Positions 9,796-18,234 are shown, counted from the stretch's first letter. The stretch: 64,000 nucleotides of DNA from Pseudomonas sp. HN11 (GCF_021390155.1 NZ_CP089985.1:4723001-4787000), one strand, 5' to 3'. Notes: a model not told the origin generated them from the sequence alone. A program made the numbers and translations.

Positions 9796-10781
9796 TGTTC
9801 GGCTTCTGGAAGACCTGGAAAGCCCTGGAAGCGCGAGGGATCATGGGCATCAACCGGCGCAATGCCGACTACGTGCTCAAGTACAACAAGCGCAGCCTGT
9901 ACCCCATCGTGGATGACAAGATCATCACCAAGGAGCGCGCCCTGGCCGCCGGCATTCATGTGCCGGAAATGTACGGGGTGATTTCCACCGAGAAGGAAAT
10001 CGACAAGCTCGACGACATCATCGGCGGACGCAGCGATTTCGTGATCAAGCCCGCCCAGGGCGCTGGCGGCGACGGCATCCTGGTGGTGGCGGACCGTTTC
10101 GAAGGGCGCTATCGCACGGTGTCCGGCAAGATCATCAGCCACGAAGAGATCGAACATCAGATCTCCAGCATCCTCACCGGCTTGTATTCCCTCGGCGGCC
10201 ACCGTGATCGCGCGCTGATCGAATACCGCGTGGTGCCTGACCAGATCTTCAAGAGCATCAGCTATGAAGGCGTGCCGGACATCCGCATCATCGTGCTGAT
10301 GGGCTACCCGGTGATGGCCATGCTGCGCTTACCGACCCGGCAGTCGGGCGGCAAGGCCAACCTGCACCAGGGCGCCATCGGCGTGGGTGTGGACCTGGCC
10401 ACTGGGCTGACCCTGCGCGGCACCTGGCTGAACAACATCATCACCAAACACCCCGACACCACCAACGCGGTGGATGGCGTGCAACTGCCCAACTGGGACG
10501 GGTTCATGAAGCTTGCGGCCGGTTGCTATGAGCTTTGCGGGCTGGGATATATCGGCGTGGACATGGTGCTGGATCAGGAGAAAGGCCCGCTGATCCTAGA
10601 GCTGAATGCGCGGCCGGGGCTGAATATCCAGATTGCCAATGATTGCGGTTTGACGCTGCGCACTCATGCAGTAGAGGCGCGCCTGCAAGAGCTGAAAGCC
10701 GCTGGCGTGACGGAAACGCCGGAAGAGCGGGTGAAGTTCGTGCAGGAAATGTTTGGGCACATTCCGCCTGTAGAAGGGTAG
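9795..10781 (+). CDS. alpha-L-glutamate ligase-like ATP-grasp protein (RimK-type)
   Basis: 328 residues of the ATP-grasp superfamily. FVIKPAQGAGGDGILVV is the ATP-binding loop, and LILELNARPGLNIQIAN carries the Mg2+-binding acidic and Asn residues. It should couple an amino acid, probably glutamate, to a carboxyl end using ATP. Cotranscribed with the two preceding genes. This ligase + transglutaminase-like + protease set matches the amidoligase neighbourhoods described from comparative genomics; the product is not known. Confidence 0.85.
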   Translation: MFGFWKTWKALEARGIMGINRRNADYVLKYNKRSLYPIVDDKIITKERALAAGIHVPEMYGVISTEKEIDKLDDIIGGRSDFVIKPAQGAGGDGILVVADRFEGRYRTVSGKIISHEEIEHQISSILTGLYSLGGHRDRALIEYRVVPDQIFKSISYEGVPDIRIIVLMGYPVMAMLRLPTRQSGGKANLHQGAIGVGVDLATGLTLRGTWLNNIITKHPDTTNAVDGVQLPNWDGFMKLAAGCYELCGLGYIGVDMVLDQEKGPLILELNARPGLNIQIANDCGLTLRTHAVEARLQELKAAGVTETPEERVKFVQEMFGHIPPVEG

Positions 10782-10786
10782 AAAAC

Positions 10787-10868
10787 AGCTTCAAGTTGCA
10801 AGCTTTAAGCTGCAAGAATGCGCAACCGTGTTTTAACTTGCAGCTCAAAGCTTGACGCTTGCCGCTGC
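10787..10868. repeat. CTTGCAGCTT-type intergenic repeat
   Basis: Two oppositely oriented copies of an AAGCTTGCAGCTTG-like sequence (about 10789-10817 and 10838-10866) between the ligase gene and pabB. Related tracts occur at 48440-48505 and 62431-62457, so this is a dispersed element. Confidence 0.6.
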
Positions 10869-10882
10869 CGCCAAGGCCCCTC

Positions 10883-12226
10883 ATGTCGACCTGTTCTGTA
10901 TACCCACTGCCTTACCTGGCCAACCCCGCTGCGTATTTTGCAGCGATTCGCCATGCGCCTGGCGCGGTGCTGCTGGACAGCGGGCGACCGGCAGCCGAAC
11001 GCGGCCGTTATGACCTGCTGAGCGCCTGGCCGCAAGCGACGTTGACGGTATCGCCCGACGAAAGCGGGAGTGATTTCCTGCAACGTTTGCGGGAAAACCT
11101 CACGCAACTGGGCGAAGCAGATCTACCGGCCGGTTTTGAGTTGCCATTTGCCGGCGGGTTGATCGGCTACCTGAGCTATGACTTTGGTCGGCACCTTGAA
11201 CAAATGCCGCACCTTGCTGCAGATGATCTGCACCTGCCGGATGCGCGTTTCGGGTTGTATGCCTGGGCGTTGATCAGTGATCACCAGACCCAGACCAGCC
11301 AGCTTGTGTTTCATCCGGCACTGGCCGAAAGCGAGCAACAACGCTTGATCACCCTGTTCGGCCAGCCGGTGGCCGATAACCCGGCGTCATTCAAGCTTGA
11401 CGGCCCGATGGCGCCGGACCTCACCGCCGAGAGTTACCGCCAAGCAATCATGCGTATCCAGGACTACATCCAGGCCGGCGACTGTTATCAAGTCAACTTC
11501 GCCCAACGCTTCCGAGCGTCATGCGCTGGCGATCCCTGGGTCGCTTACTGCGCCCTGCGCGAAGCCTGCCCGACGCCATTTTCCGGATTCCAGAGCCTGC
11601 CGGACAACAGCGCCGTGCTGAGCCTGTCGCCCGAGCGCTTCGTGCATATCAGCGAGCGCCGCGTCGAAACCCGCCCGATCAAAGGCACCCGCCCCCGCGG
11701 TCTGACACCTGAAGAAGACGCCGCCAACGCCGCCGAACTGTTGGGCAGCCCCAAGGACCGCGCCGAAAACCTGATGATCGTCGACCTGCTGCGCAACGAC
11801 CTCGGCCGCACTTGCCGCACCGGTTCGGTGAGCGTGCCTGAGCTGTTCAGCCTGGAAAGCTACCCCAACGTGCACCACTTGGTGAGCAGCGTGACGGGTG
11901 AGTTGGCCGACGACAAAGACGCCCTCGACTTGATCGCCGGCAGCTTCCCTGGTGGCTCCATCACCGGCGCGCCGAAGATCCGCGCCATGCAGATCATCGA
12001 CGAACTGGAACCGACCCGACGCGGGCTGTACTGCGGCTCGCTGGTGTACCTGGATGTGCGCGGTGAGATGGACAGCTCGATCGCCATCCGCAGCCTGCTG
12101 GTGAAGGATGGCCAGGTGTGCTGCTGGGGCGGCGGTGGGATCGTGGCGGATTCGCAGTGGGAAGCGGAGTATCAGGAGTCGCTGACCAAGGTGCGGGTGT
12201 TGTTACACACGCTGGAAAACCTGTAG
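10883..12226 (+). CDS. pabB: aminodeoxychorismate synthase component I PabB
   Basis: 447-residue chorismate-utilising enzyme that makes 4-amino-4-deoxychorismate for folate synthesis, normally using ammonia from PabA. The lysine in RPIKGTRPRG is the diagnostic residue that forms the covalent intermediate in PabB; anthranilate synthase TrpE has alanine there. Further family segments are SGFQSLPDNSAVLSLSPERF and GGSITGAPKIRAMQIIDELE. The frame opens at 10859, but the ATG at 10883 gives the usual N-terminus. Monocistronic here. Confidence 0.93.
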   Translation: MSTCSVYPLPYLANPAAYFAAIRHAPGAVLLDSGRPAAERGRYDLLSAWPQATLTVSPDESGSDFLQRLRENLTQLGEADLPAGFELPFAGGLIGYLSYDFGRHLEQMPHLAADDLHLPDARFGLYAWALISDHQTQTSQLVFHPALAESEQQRLITLFGQPVADNPASFKLDGPMAPDLTAESYRQAIMRIQDYIQAGDCYQVNFAQRFRASCAGDPWVAYCALREACPTPFSGFQSLPDNSAVLSLSPERFVHISERRVETRPIKGTRPRGLTPEEDAANAAELLGSPKDRAENLMIVDLLRNDLGRTCRTGSVSVPELFSLESYPNVHHLVSSVTGELADDKDALDLIAGSFPGGSITGAPKIRAMQIIDELEPTRRGLYCGSLVYLDVRGEMDSSIAIRSLLVKDGQVCCWGGGGIVADSQWEAEYQESLTKVRVLLHTLENL

Positions 12227-12306
12227 CAGCCAAGCCTCTCCTGGCTCTCGTCGACAGCGCCGGCCGACAGGAAAAAACCTGAATCAGAACGTTTATGGAC
12301 TGTATT

Positions 12307-12332
12307 CGAGCCGGACGATAGCGTCCGGCTCG
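12307..12332. other. 11-bp stem hairpin between pabB and higB
   Basis: CGAGCCGGACG (12307-12317) and CGTCCGGCTCG (12322-12332) form a perfect stem with an ATAG loop. No T run follows, so it is not a standard intrinsic terminator. It may stabilise the pabB transcript or act as a factor-dependent terminator. Confidence 0.45.
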
Positions 12333-12402
12333 GACCATCCATTAGCCGTCTGTGAGGGATCACATGAACCGACTGCTTACTCGTCAGAAATTGTTTCCAG
12401 GA

Positions 12403-12431
12403 TTGCATTTCCATCCAACCGCACCTATATT
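12403..12431 (+). promoter_or_regulatory. sigma-70 promoter of higBA
   Basis: TTGCAT (12403-12408) and TATATT (12426-12431) are separated by 17 bp. The predicted start of transcription falls in the palindrome directly downstream. Confidence 0.6.
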
Positions 12432-12446
12432 CTCCCAAATTGGGAG
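12432..12446. promoter_or_regulatory. HigA operator overlapping the higB ribosome site
   Basis: CTCCCAA-A-TTGGGAG inverted repeat immediately after the -10 box. Its right arm GGGAGG also serves as the Shine-Dalgarno of higB. Autorepression by the antitoxin through such a site is usual for this family. Confidence 0.6.
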
Positions 12447-12455
12447 GTCAGCGCG

Positions 12456-12758
12456 ATGCGCATGATCGCTCTCTCAACCCTACGAATATTCTGGGAAAGC
12501 CATCCAGCCTATTCCGACGCCAGGACACCCCTGATCGAGCTGTACCGCCATATGGAAAGAGCGACTTACCCAACGCCGCAAGCGCTCAAAGCAGAGCTAA
12601 GAACGGCAAGCATCCTTAAAAGTGGCAGGGTTGCCTTCAACGTGGGCGGTAACAAGTACCGGATCATCATGGCGATCGATTATCAGCGCCAGCTTGGGTT
12701 CATACGTTTCGTAGGAACTCACGCGCAGTACGACCAGATCAACGCGGAGACCGTGTGA
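12456..12758 (+). CDS. higB: type II toxin HigB (mRNA interferase)
   Basis: 100-residue protein of the HigB_toxin family (RelE-like fold), a ribosome-associated mRNA endonuclease. Typical features are MRMIALSTLRIFWESHP at the N-terminus, the central FNVGGNKYRIIMAIDY and the C-terminal RFVGTHAQYDQI with the catalytic-region His and Tyr. Toxin precedes antitoxin, as usual for hig loci, and the stop overlaps the higA start (TGATG). Confidence 0.9.
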   Translation: MRMIALSTLRIFWESHPAYSDARTPLIELYRHMERATYPTPQALKAELRTASILKSGRVAFNVGGNKYRIIMAIDYQRQLGFIRFVGTHAQYDQINAETV

Positions 12759-13114
12759 TGAACATCAAACCTATACATTCCCAAGAAGACCTTACCGCGG
12801 CACTTGCGCGTGTAGAGCAGCTATGGGGAGCGGAAATTGGCTCACCTGAGGGGGACGAGCTGGAAATTCTTGCTGTCCTTATTGAAAAGTACGAGGCAGA
12901 GCATTTTCCGATGCCGCCCTCGGACCCTGTGGAAGCGATTAAATTTCGCATGGAGCAACTGGGCATGACCGCCCGTGATCTTGAGCCCTTCATCGGGACG
13001 AGCGGGCGAGTGTCCGAAGTGCTCAATCACAAGCGCAAGTTGAGCTTGTCGATGATCAAGCGCTTGCACGAAGGCTTGAGTATTCCTTATGAGCGGTTGC
13101 TGGCTGGCATCTGA
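12758..13114 (+). CDS. higA: antitoxin HigA with Xre-type HTH
   Basis: 118 residues. The N-terminal half (to about residue 50) is the toxin-contacting extension. The C-terminal half holds a helix-turn-helix (MTARDLEPFIGTSGRVSEVL) that should bind the palindrome upstream of higB. A GTG three bases earlier is possible, but the ATG overlapping the higB stop codon fits translational coupling. A DEKK-type RelE partner is excluded by the HTH. Confidence 0.9.
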   Translation: MNIKPIHSQEDLTAALARVEQLWGAEIGSPEGDELEILAVLIEKYEAEHFPMPPSDPVEAIKFRMEQLGMTARDLEPFIGTSGRVSEVLNHKRKLSLSMIKRLHEGLSIPYERLLAGI

Positions 13115-13138
13115 GATCTTCGGCGTCAGTAAGGGACT

Positions 13139-13215
13139 CATCGCGGGCAAGCCGGCTCCCACAGTATTTTGACGTGTGAACCCATTCAAATGTAGGAGCT
13201 GGCCTGCCTGCGATG
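13139..13215. repeat. paired REP element (REPIN-like) after higA
   Basis: CATCGCGGGCAAGCCGGCTC at the left end and an imperfect inverted copy ending in CTGCCTGCGATG at the right, separated by about 25 bp. It lies between convergent higA and thrH and can fold into one long hairpin. Confidence 0.75.
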
Positions 13216-13218
13216 GGG

Positions 13219-13836
13219 CTATAGGCTCAGCTGCCGATTCGAGGCCTTGATGAACTCTTTCTTCAAATCCTCAAAGGTATGCACCGCCGGAAACTGCGGG
13301 AATTCACGGATCACATTTTCCGGCGCATGGAACAGAATCCCACGGTCGGCTTCGCCCAGCATGGTGGTGTCGTTGTAGGAATCGCCGGCGGCGATCACGC
13401 GGTAGTAGAGGGTCTTGAATGCCAATACCGACTGGCGCTTCGGATCTTTCTGGCGCAGCTGGTAACTCACCACACGATCGGTTTCATCGGTGATCAGGCG
13501 GTGGCACAGCAGGGTCGGGAAACCCAGTTGGCGCATCAGCGGCTGGGAGAATTCATAGAAAGTGTCGGACAGGATCACAACCTGGAAGCGCTCGCGCAGC
13601 CAGTTGACGAACTCGACAGCGCCGTCCAGCGGCTTGAGGGTGGCGATCACTGCCTGGATGTCGGCGAGCTTGAGCCCGTGCTCATCGAGGATACGCAGGC
13701 GTTGCTTCATCAGTACGTCGTAGTCGGGAATGTCCCGGGTGGTGGCCCGCAGGGATTCAATACCGGTTTTTTCGGCGAAGGCGATCCAGATTTCCGGAAC
13801 CAGCACCCCTTCCAGGTCGAGACAGGCAATTTCCAC
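13219..13836 (-). CDS. thrH: phosphoserine/homoserine phosphotransferase ThrH
   Basis: 205-residue HAD-superfamily enzyme with phosphoserine phosphatase and phosphoserine:homoserine phosphotransferase activity, giving a bypass in threonine and serine synthesis. Motif I is CLDLEGVLVPE with Asp7 and Glu9, a ThrH signature instead of DxD. Motif III/IV is GDSYNDTTML. The start is GTG at 13836 with GGGAG seven bases upstream, giving exactly the known ThrH length. The longer frame to 13875 is not needed. Confidence 0.93.
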   Translation of the reverse strand: MEIACLDLEGVLVPEIWIAFAEKTGIESLRATTRDIPDYDVLMKQRLRILDEHGLKLADIQAVIATLKPLDGAVEFVNWLRERFQVVILSDTFYEFSQPLMRQLGFPTLLCHRLITDETDRVVSYQLRQKDPKRQSVLAFKTLYYRVIAAGDSYNDTTMLGEADRGILFHAPENVIREFPQFPAVHTFEDLKKEFIKASNRQLSL

Positions 13837-13988
13837 AAGACACTCCCATTTGTATGTTGTTGGTTGAGCGAGCAAAAGGACTGCCGAACTCTAGCGATTC
13901 AAGCTGACCGCCGCAACGCAGAGCGGATTTTGATACCATCGCTCCCCTATAGAGCGCTCAGCGCCACTGACCTGTAGGAACCGTCCTG

Positions 13989-14723
13989 ATGAACCAAGCC
14001 TTCGACGTCGCTGAACTCGCCGCGACTTACGCCAACAAATCCGCCCAGGATATTCTCAAGCTGGCGTTCAGCCAGTTCGGTGATGACCTGTGGATTTCCT
14101 TCAGCGGTGCCGAGGACGTGGTACTGGTGGACATGGCCTGGAAGCTGAACAAGAACGTCAGGGTATTCAGCCTCGACACCGGCCGCCTGCACCCGGAGAC
14201 CTATCGGTTTATCGAGCAGGTGCGCGAGTTCTACAAAATCGACATCGAGCTGATCTCGCCGGACCAGAGCAAGCTGGAACCTTTCGTCAAAGAGAAGGGC
14301 CTGTTCAGCTTCTATAAGGACGGCCATGGCGAATGCTGCGGCGTGCGCAAGATCGAGCCGCTGCGCCGTAAACTCGCGGGCGTTAATGCCTGGGCCACCG
14401 GCCAGCGTCGCGACCAGAGCCCCGGTACCCGCAGCCAGGTGGCGGCGTTGGAAATCGACACAGCCTTCTCCACCCCGGAACGCACCCTGTACAAGTTCAA
14501 CCCGCTGGCGCAGATGACCAGTGAGGAAGTCTGGGGTTACATCCGCATGCTGGAGCTGCCGTATAACAGCTTGCATGAGCGCGGCTTCATCAGCATTGGC
14601 TGCGAGCCCTGCACCCGACCGGTGTTGCCGAACCAGCATGAGCGCGAAGGCCGCTGGTGGTGGGAGGAAGCCACGCAGAAGGAATGCGGGCTGCATGCGG
14701 GGAATATCATCAGTAAGGCATGA
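13989..14723 (+). CDS. cysH: assimilatory adenylylsulfate (APS) reductase CysH
   Basis: 244-residue PAPS/APS reductase of sulfate assimilation, reducing APS to sulfite with thioredoxin. The cysteine pairs Cys116-Cys117 (GECCGVRK) and Cys205/Cys208 (GCEPCTR) bind a [4Fe-4S] cluster and mark it as the APS-using form. Cys233 in KECGLH is the catalytic cysteine. The PP-loop segment [10 protein letters not shown] is at residues 38-47. Monocistronic, divergent from thrH. Confidence 0.95.
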   Translation: MNQAFDVAELAATYANKSAQDILKLAFSQFGDDLWISFSGAEDVVLVDMAWKLNKNVRVFSLDTGRLHPETYRFIEQVREFYKIDIELISPDQSKLEPFVKEKGLFSFYKDGHGECCGVRKIEPLRRKLAGVNAWATGQRRDQSPGTRSQVAALEIDTAFSTPERTLYKFNPLAQMTSEEVWGYIRMLELPYNSLHERGFISIGCEPCTRPVLPNQHEREGRWWWEEATQKECGLHAGNIISKA

Positions 14724-14735
14724 CCCTCGATCTGT

Positions 14736-14770
14736 ACACAAGAATGTCACCATTAGTGCCATTCTTGTGT
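14736..14770. other. strong inverted repeat between cysH and the NCS1 gene
   Basis: ACACAAGAATG (14736-14746) pairs with CATTCTTGTGT (14760-14770), and CAC/GTG pairs inside the loop. No T run follows. It could end the cysH transcript, or be a distal activator site about 190 bp upstream of the -24/-12 promoter. Confidence 0.5.
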
Positions 14771-14958
14771 GCACTTATAAAATTACGCACCGAAAAGTTA
14801 CATTCTTCCCCGCCTCAACACCCTCGCTGTTTTGCACACACTTCACCCAACAAAATAAATAGCTGTTCAAACGGTCAATTTATATCGCTTTGAATTCAGC
14901 TAGTTATTTCCTTCGCCTATAAAAACGAAATTACCCACAGTTTTCATAGATCACAAGC

Positions 14959-14974
14959 TGGCACGCAAGTGGCT
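14959..14974 (+). promoter_or_regulatory. sigma-54 (RpoN) -24/-12 promoter
   Basis: TGGCACGCAAGTGGCT matches the TGGCACGNNNNTTGCW consensus at every fixed base except one, with the GG and GC elements correctly spaced. It lies 94 bp before the transporter start codon. RpoN control would fit a nitrogen-source transporter. Confidence 0.6.
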
Positions 14975-14989
14975 TAAGGTGAAATGCGC

Positions 14990-15010
14990 TTTGTATACAA
15001 TAAATACAAA
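14990..15010. promoter_or_regulatory. TTTGTAT-N7-ATACAAA inverted repeat in the leader
   Basis: This inverted repeat lies just downstream of the expected sigma-54 start site and contains the 10-bp palindrome TTGTATACAA (14991-15000), a typical GntR-type operator. It could be a repressor site on the same promoter. Confidence 0.45.
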
Positions 15011-15067
15011 ACCTACATACACTTTGCCATCTGCGGCTTGGCTGCCGATGCGCTGGAGCCTGCCGGA

Positions 15068-16594
15068 ATGCGTACAAGCCTCTCGAACAACATCGCACTG
15101 GATCTGCCCTCCTCCCTGAAGCCCGAAGCCATCGAGCCAGGCCCGCTGGTGCTCAGCCCACGCCTGCACAACAAAGACTTGGCACCCACCAAAGTCGAAG
15201 GCCGGCGCTGGGGGCGCTACAGCATCTTTGCGCTGTGGACCAATGACGTGCACAACATCGCCAACTATTCCTTCGCCATTGGCTTGTATGCCTTGGGCTT
15301 GGGTGGCTGGCAGATTCTGTTGTCACTCGGTATCGGCGCGGCGCTGGTGTACTTCTTCATGAACCTGTCGGGATACATGGGGCAGAAGACCGGCGTGCCC
15401 TTTCCGGTGATCAGCCGCATCAGCTTCGGCATTCATGGCGCGCAGATTCCGGCGTTGATCCGCGCGGTGATTGCGATTGCCTGGTTTGGTATCCAGACCT
15501 ACCTGGCGTCGGTGGTTTTCCGCGTGCTGCTGACGGCAATTCATCCGGGGTTTGCCGACTACGATCACGACTCGATCCTCGGCCTGTCGTCCCTCGGCTG
15601 GGCGTGTTTTGTGGCGATCTGGCTGGTGCAGCTGGTGATCCTGGCTTATGGCATGGAGATGGTGCGCCGCTACGAAGGCTTCGCCGGGCCGGTGATTCTG
15701 CTGACGGTAGCGTCGTTGGCCGGTTGGATGTATTTCCAGACCGGCGGTAACATCGCCTGGTCGATCCGCGAACCGCTGCGCGGCGGCGAGATGTGGCGCA
15801 ATATCTTTGCCGGCGGCGCGCTGTGGCTGGCGATCTACGGCACGCTGATCCTCAATTTCTGCGACTTCGCCCGCTCTTCGCCGTGCCGCAAGACCATCCT
15901 GGTCGGCAATTTCTGGGGCCTGCCGGTGAATATCCTGGTGTTTGCCGCGATCACTGTGCTGCTGTGCGGTGGTCAGTTCCAGCTCAATGGCCGCGTGATC
16001 GAAAGCCCCACCGAAATCATCGCGGCGATTCCGAGCACCTTTTTCCTGGTGCTTGGCTGCCTGGCCTTCCTGATCGTCACCGTCGCGGTGAACATCATGG
16101 CCAACTTCGTCGCACCGGCCTTTGTGTTGAGCAACCTGGCGCCCAAGTACCTGAACTTCCGCCGCGCCGGGTTGATCAGCGCCACCGTCGCGGTGCTGAT
16201 CCTGCCGTGGAATCTTTACAACAGCCCGTTGGTGATCGTGTATTTCCTTTCCGGCCTGGGCGCTCTGCTGGGGCCGCTGTACGGGGTGATCATGGTCGAT
16301 TACTGGCTGATCCGTAAAAGCCGGGTGGACGTATTGCAGCTGTATAGCGAAGACCCGAACGGCATTTATTACTACAGCCGTGGAATCAATTTACGCGCGG
16401 TAGCGGCCTTCATTCCCGCAGCCGTGATTGCCATTCTCCTGGCGCTGCTGCCCGGTTTCGCCAGCGTCTCGCCGTTTTCCTGGATGTTTGGCGCCGGTAT
16501 TGCAGGGTTGCTGTACCTGCTGATCGCCAAGCGTCAGCCGTTCTATGCCGATGTCAGCGGCGAAAGCATTGCAGTCGATAACGTCAGTCATTAA
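15068..16594 (+). CDS. NCS1-family nucleobase/hydantoin/allantoin transporter
   Basis: 508-residue inner-membrane symporter with about 12 hydrophobic helices and the NCS1 N-terminal signature NKDLAPTKVEGRRWGRYSIFALWTN interrupted here only for length limits as NKDLAPTKVEGRRWG and the following YSIFALW. The open frame begins at 14984, but ATG 15068 gives the usual cytoplasmic N-terminus. The following racemase homologue 14 bp downstream points to a cyclic ureide such as a hydantoin or allantoin as the likely substrate, though pyrimidines cannot be ruled out. A -24/-12 promoter lies upstream. Confidence 0.85.
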   Translation: MRTSLSNNIALDLPSSLKPEAIEPGPLVLSPRLHNKDLAPTKVEGRRWGRYSIFALWTNDVHNIANYSFAIGLYALGLGGWQILLSLGIGAALVYFFMNLSGYMGQKTGVPFPVISRISFGIHGAQIPALIRAVIAIAWFGIQTYLASVVFRVLLTAIHPGFADYDHDSILGLSSLGWACFVAIWLVQLVILAYGMEMVRRYEGFAGPVILLTVASLAGWMYFQTGGNIAWSIREPLRGGEMWRNIFAGGALWLAIYGTLILNFCDFARSSPCRKTILVGNFWGLPVNILVFAAITVLLCGGQFQLNGRVIESPTEIIAAIPSTFFLVLGCLAFLIVTVAVNIMANFVAPAFVLSNLAPKYLNFRRAGLISATVAVLILPWNLYNSPLVIVYFLSGLGALLGPLYGVIMVDYWLIRKSRVDVLQLYSEDPNGIYYYSRGINLRAVAAFIPAAVIAILLALLPGFASVSPFSWMFGAGIAGLLYLLIAKRQPFYADVSGESIAVDNVSH

Positions 16595-16607
16595 TCAAGG
16601 ACACTCC

Positions 16608-17324
16608 ATGCGTATCCTCGTAGTCAACGTCAACACCACCGAATCCATCACTGAGACCATCGCCCAACAGGCACGGGCTGTGGCCACGCCGGGCACTGAG
16701 ATTGTGGGACTCACGCCCTACTTCGGCGCGGAATCGGTGGAGGGCAACTTTGAAAGCTACTTGGCGGCCATCGCGGTGATGGACCGGGTGATGGCGTACG
16801 ACCAGCCGTTCGACGCAGTGATCCAGGCCGGTTATGGCGAGCATGGCCGCGAAGGCTTGCAGGAACTGCTCAACGTGCCAGTGGTGGACATCACCGAGGC
16901 GGCCGCCAGCACCGCGATGTTTCTGGGACATGCCTACTCGGTGGTGACCACGCTGGACCGTACCGTGCCGCTGATTGAAGACCGCTTGAAACTGGCCGGT
17001 TTGTACCAGCGTTGCGCCTCGGTGCGGGCCAGTGGCATGGCGGTGCTGGAGTTGGAAGAGGCCCCACTGGCAGCGATGGAGGCCATCGTGCGCCAGGCGG
17101 AACTGGCCATCAGCGAAGACAAGGCTGAAGTGATCTGCCTGGGCTGCGGCGGCATGGCCGGACTGGACGAACAGATCCGCCAGCGCACGGGGGTGCCAGT
17201 GGTGGACGGCGTGACCGCCGCAGTGACTATCGCCGAATCACTGGTGCGGCTGGGGTTGTCGACGTCGAAGATCAGGACTTATGCGACGCCTAGGCCGAAA
17301 AAAATCATCGGTTGGCCGCGTTAA
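16608..17324 (+). CDS. Asp/Glu/hydantoin racemase family protein lacking the first catalytic Cys
   Basis: 238 residues of the Asp/Glu racemase superfamily, closest in appearance to hydantoin or allantoin racemases. Members use two cysteines; the second is present as Cys180 in CLGCGGM, but the position of the first reads VIQAGYGEHG, with Gly75 in place of Cys. In arylmalonate decarboxylase of the same superfamily a glycine also replaces this cysteine, so racemase activity should not be assumed. Start ATG at 16608 after AAGGAC. Cotranscribed with the transporter. Its last 20 bp overlap the convergent LysR gene. Confidence 0.85.
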   Translation: MRILVVNVNTTESITETIAQQARAVATPGTEIVGLTPYFGAESVEGNFESYLAAIAVMDRVMAYDQPFDAVIQAGYGEHGREGLQELLNVPVVDITEAAASTAMFLGHAYSVVTTLDRTVPLIEDRLKLAGLYQRCASVRASGMAVLELEEAPLAAMEAIVRQAELAISEDKAEVICLGCGGMAGLDEQIRQRTGVPVVDGVTAAVTIAESLVRLGLSTSKIRTYATPRPKKIIGWPR

Positions 17325-18234
17325 AACGCTGGCTCAGCTGCCGTTCGGCAAACTGCTCAATGATGAACTCCACAAACGCACGGGTCTTGCCGGGCTGCAG
17401 TTTGTGTTCGGCGTAATAGATGGAGATGTTGCCGTCGTCGACGTACCAGTCGGGCAGCACACGTACCACCGCGCCGCTATCCAGAAACGGTACAGCCATG
17501 GGCATGCTCACCAAGGCGATGCCCAGGCCTTGGGCGCTGGCACAGCAGGCGGCTTCGGAGTCGCTCATGGTCATGCCCGCCTTGAGCACCAGAGGGCGGT
17601 GTTCACGCTCGGTGCTGGTCAATTGCCAGGAGCGTACGCGCCCGGTTTGCGGTGAGCGGATGAGAATGCCTGTGCAGTGCGCCAAGTCTTCTGGGGTTAA
17701 TACCGGCGCGCGTTGCGCCAGGTAATCCGGCGCAGCCACCAATATCCGATGCGCCGGTGTGAGTTTACGCGCCACTACCCCCTGGGGCAGCTCGAAACCA
17801 CCGCCGACGGCCGCATCGAAACCTTGGCCGATCAGGTCCACCTGGCGGTTATCAAAATGCCAATCCGGGCTGATGCCTGGAAAGCGCTGCATGAAAGCCC
17901 CCAGCAGCGGTACCACATAGCGATTGCCAAACACGGTGCCCATACTGACCTTCAGCGTCCCTACCGGCCGCCCTTCAGCACTCGCCAGGTTGGCCACGGC
18001 GTTCTGGATGGTGGTGAGGCTGCCGCTGACCTCTTCAAGAAACAGTTTGCCGGCTTCGGTCAGGGTCAGGCGTCGCGTACTGCGCTGGAATAAGCGTACG
18101 CCCAGGCGCGCCTCCAGCTTGGCGACACTTTTTCCCACGGCTGCCGGGGTCAGGCTCAAGTGCCGCGCCGCTTCAGCGAAACTGCCACCTTCGGCGCTGC
18201 GTACGAAGCATTCGATACTGCCAAAGCTTTCCAT
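17305..18234 (-). CDS. LysR-family transcriptional regulator
   Basis: 309 residues. The N-terminal winged HTH includes FAEAARHLSLTPAAVGKSVAKLEARLGVRL in parts (residues about 19-48), followed by a periplasmic-binding-like effector domain. It is divergent from the SDR gene at 18361, with 126 bp between, and is probably that gene's regulator. Its 3' end overlaps the end of the racemase gene by 20 bp, so the two transcripts are antisense there. Of the CrgA/DmlR-like subgroup by appearance. Confidence 0.88.
   Translation of the reverse strand: MESFGSIECFVRSAEGGSFAEAARHLSLTPAAVGKSVAKLEARLGVRLFQRSTRRLTLTEAGKLFLEEVSGSLTTIQNAVANLASAEGRPVGTLKVSMGTVFGNRYVVPLLGAFMQRFPGISPDWHFDNRQVDLIGQGFDAAVGGGFELPQGVVARKLTPAHRILVAAPDYLAQRAPVLTPEDLAHCTGILIRSPQTGRVRSWQLTSTEREHRPLVLKAGMTMSDSEAACCASAQGLGIALVSMPMAVPFLDSGAVVRVLPDWYVDDGNISIYYAEHKLQPGKTRAFVEFIIEQFAERQLSQRFNAANR

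Noticed and set aside
12364..12465. 33-codon frame before higB starting at 12364
   Set aside because: It overlaps the higBA promoter and operator and runs into higB out of frame; no sign of a real peptide.
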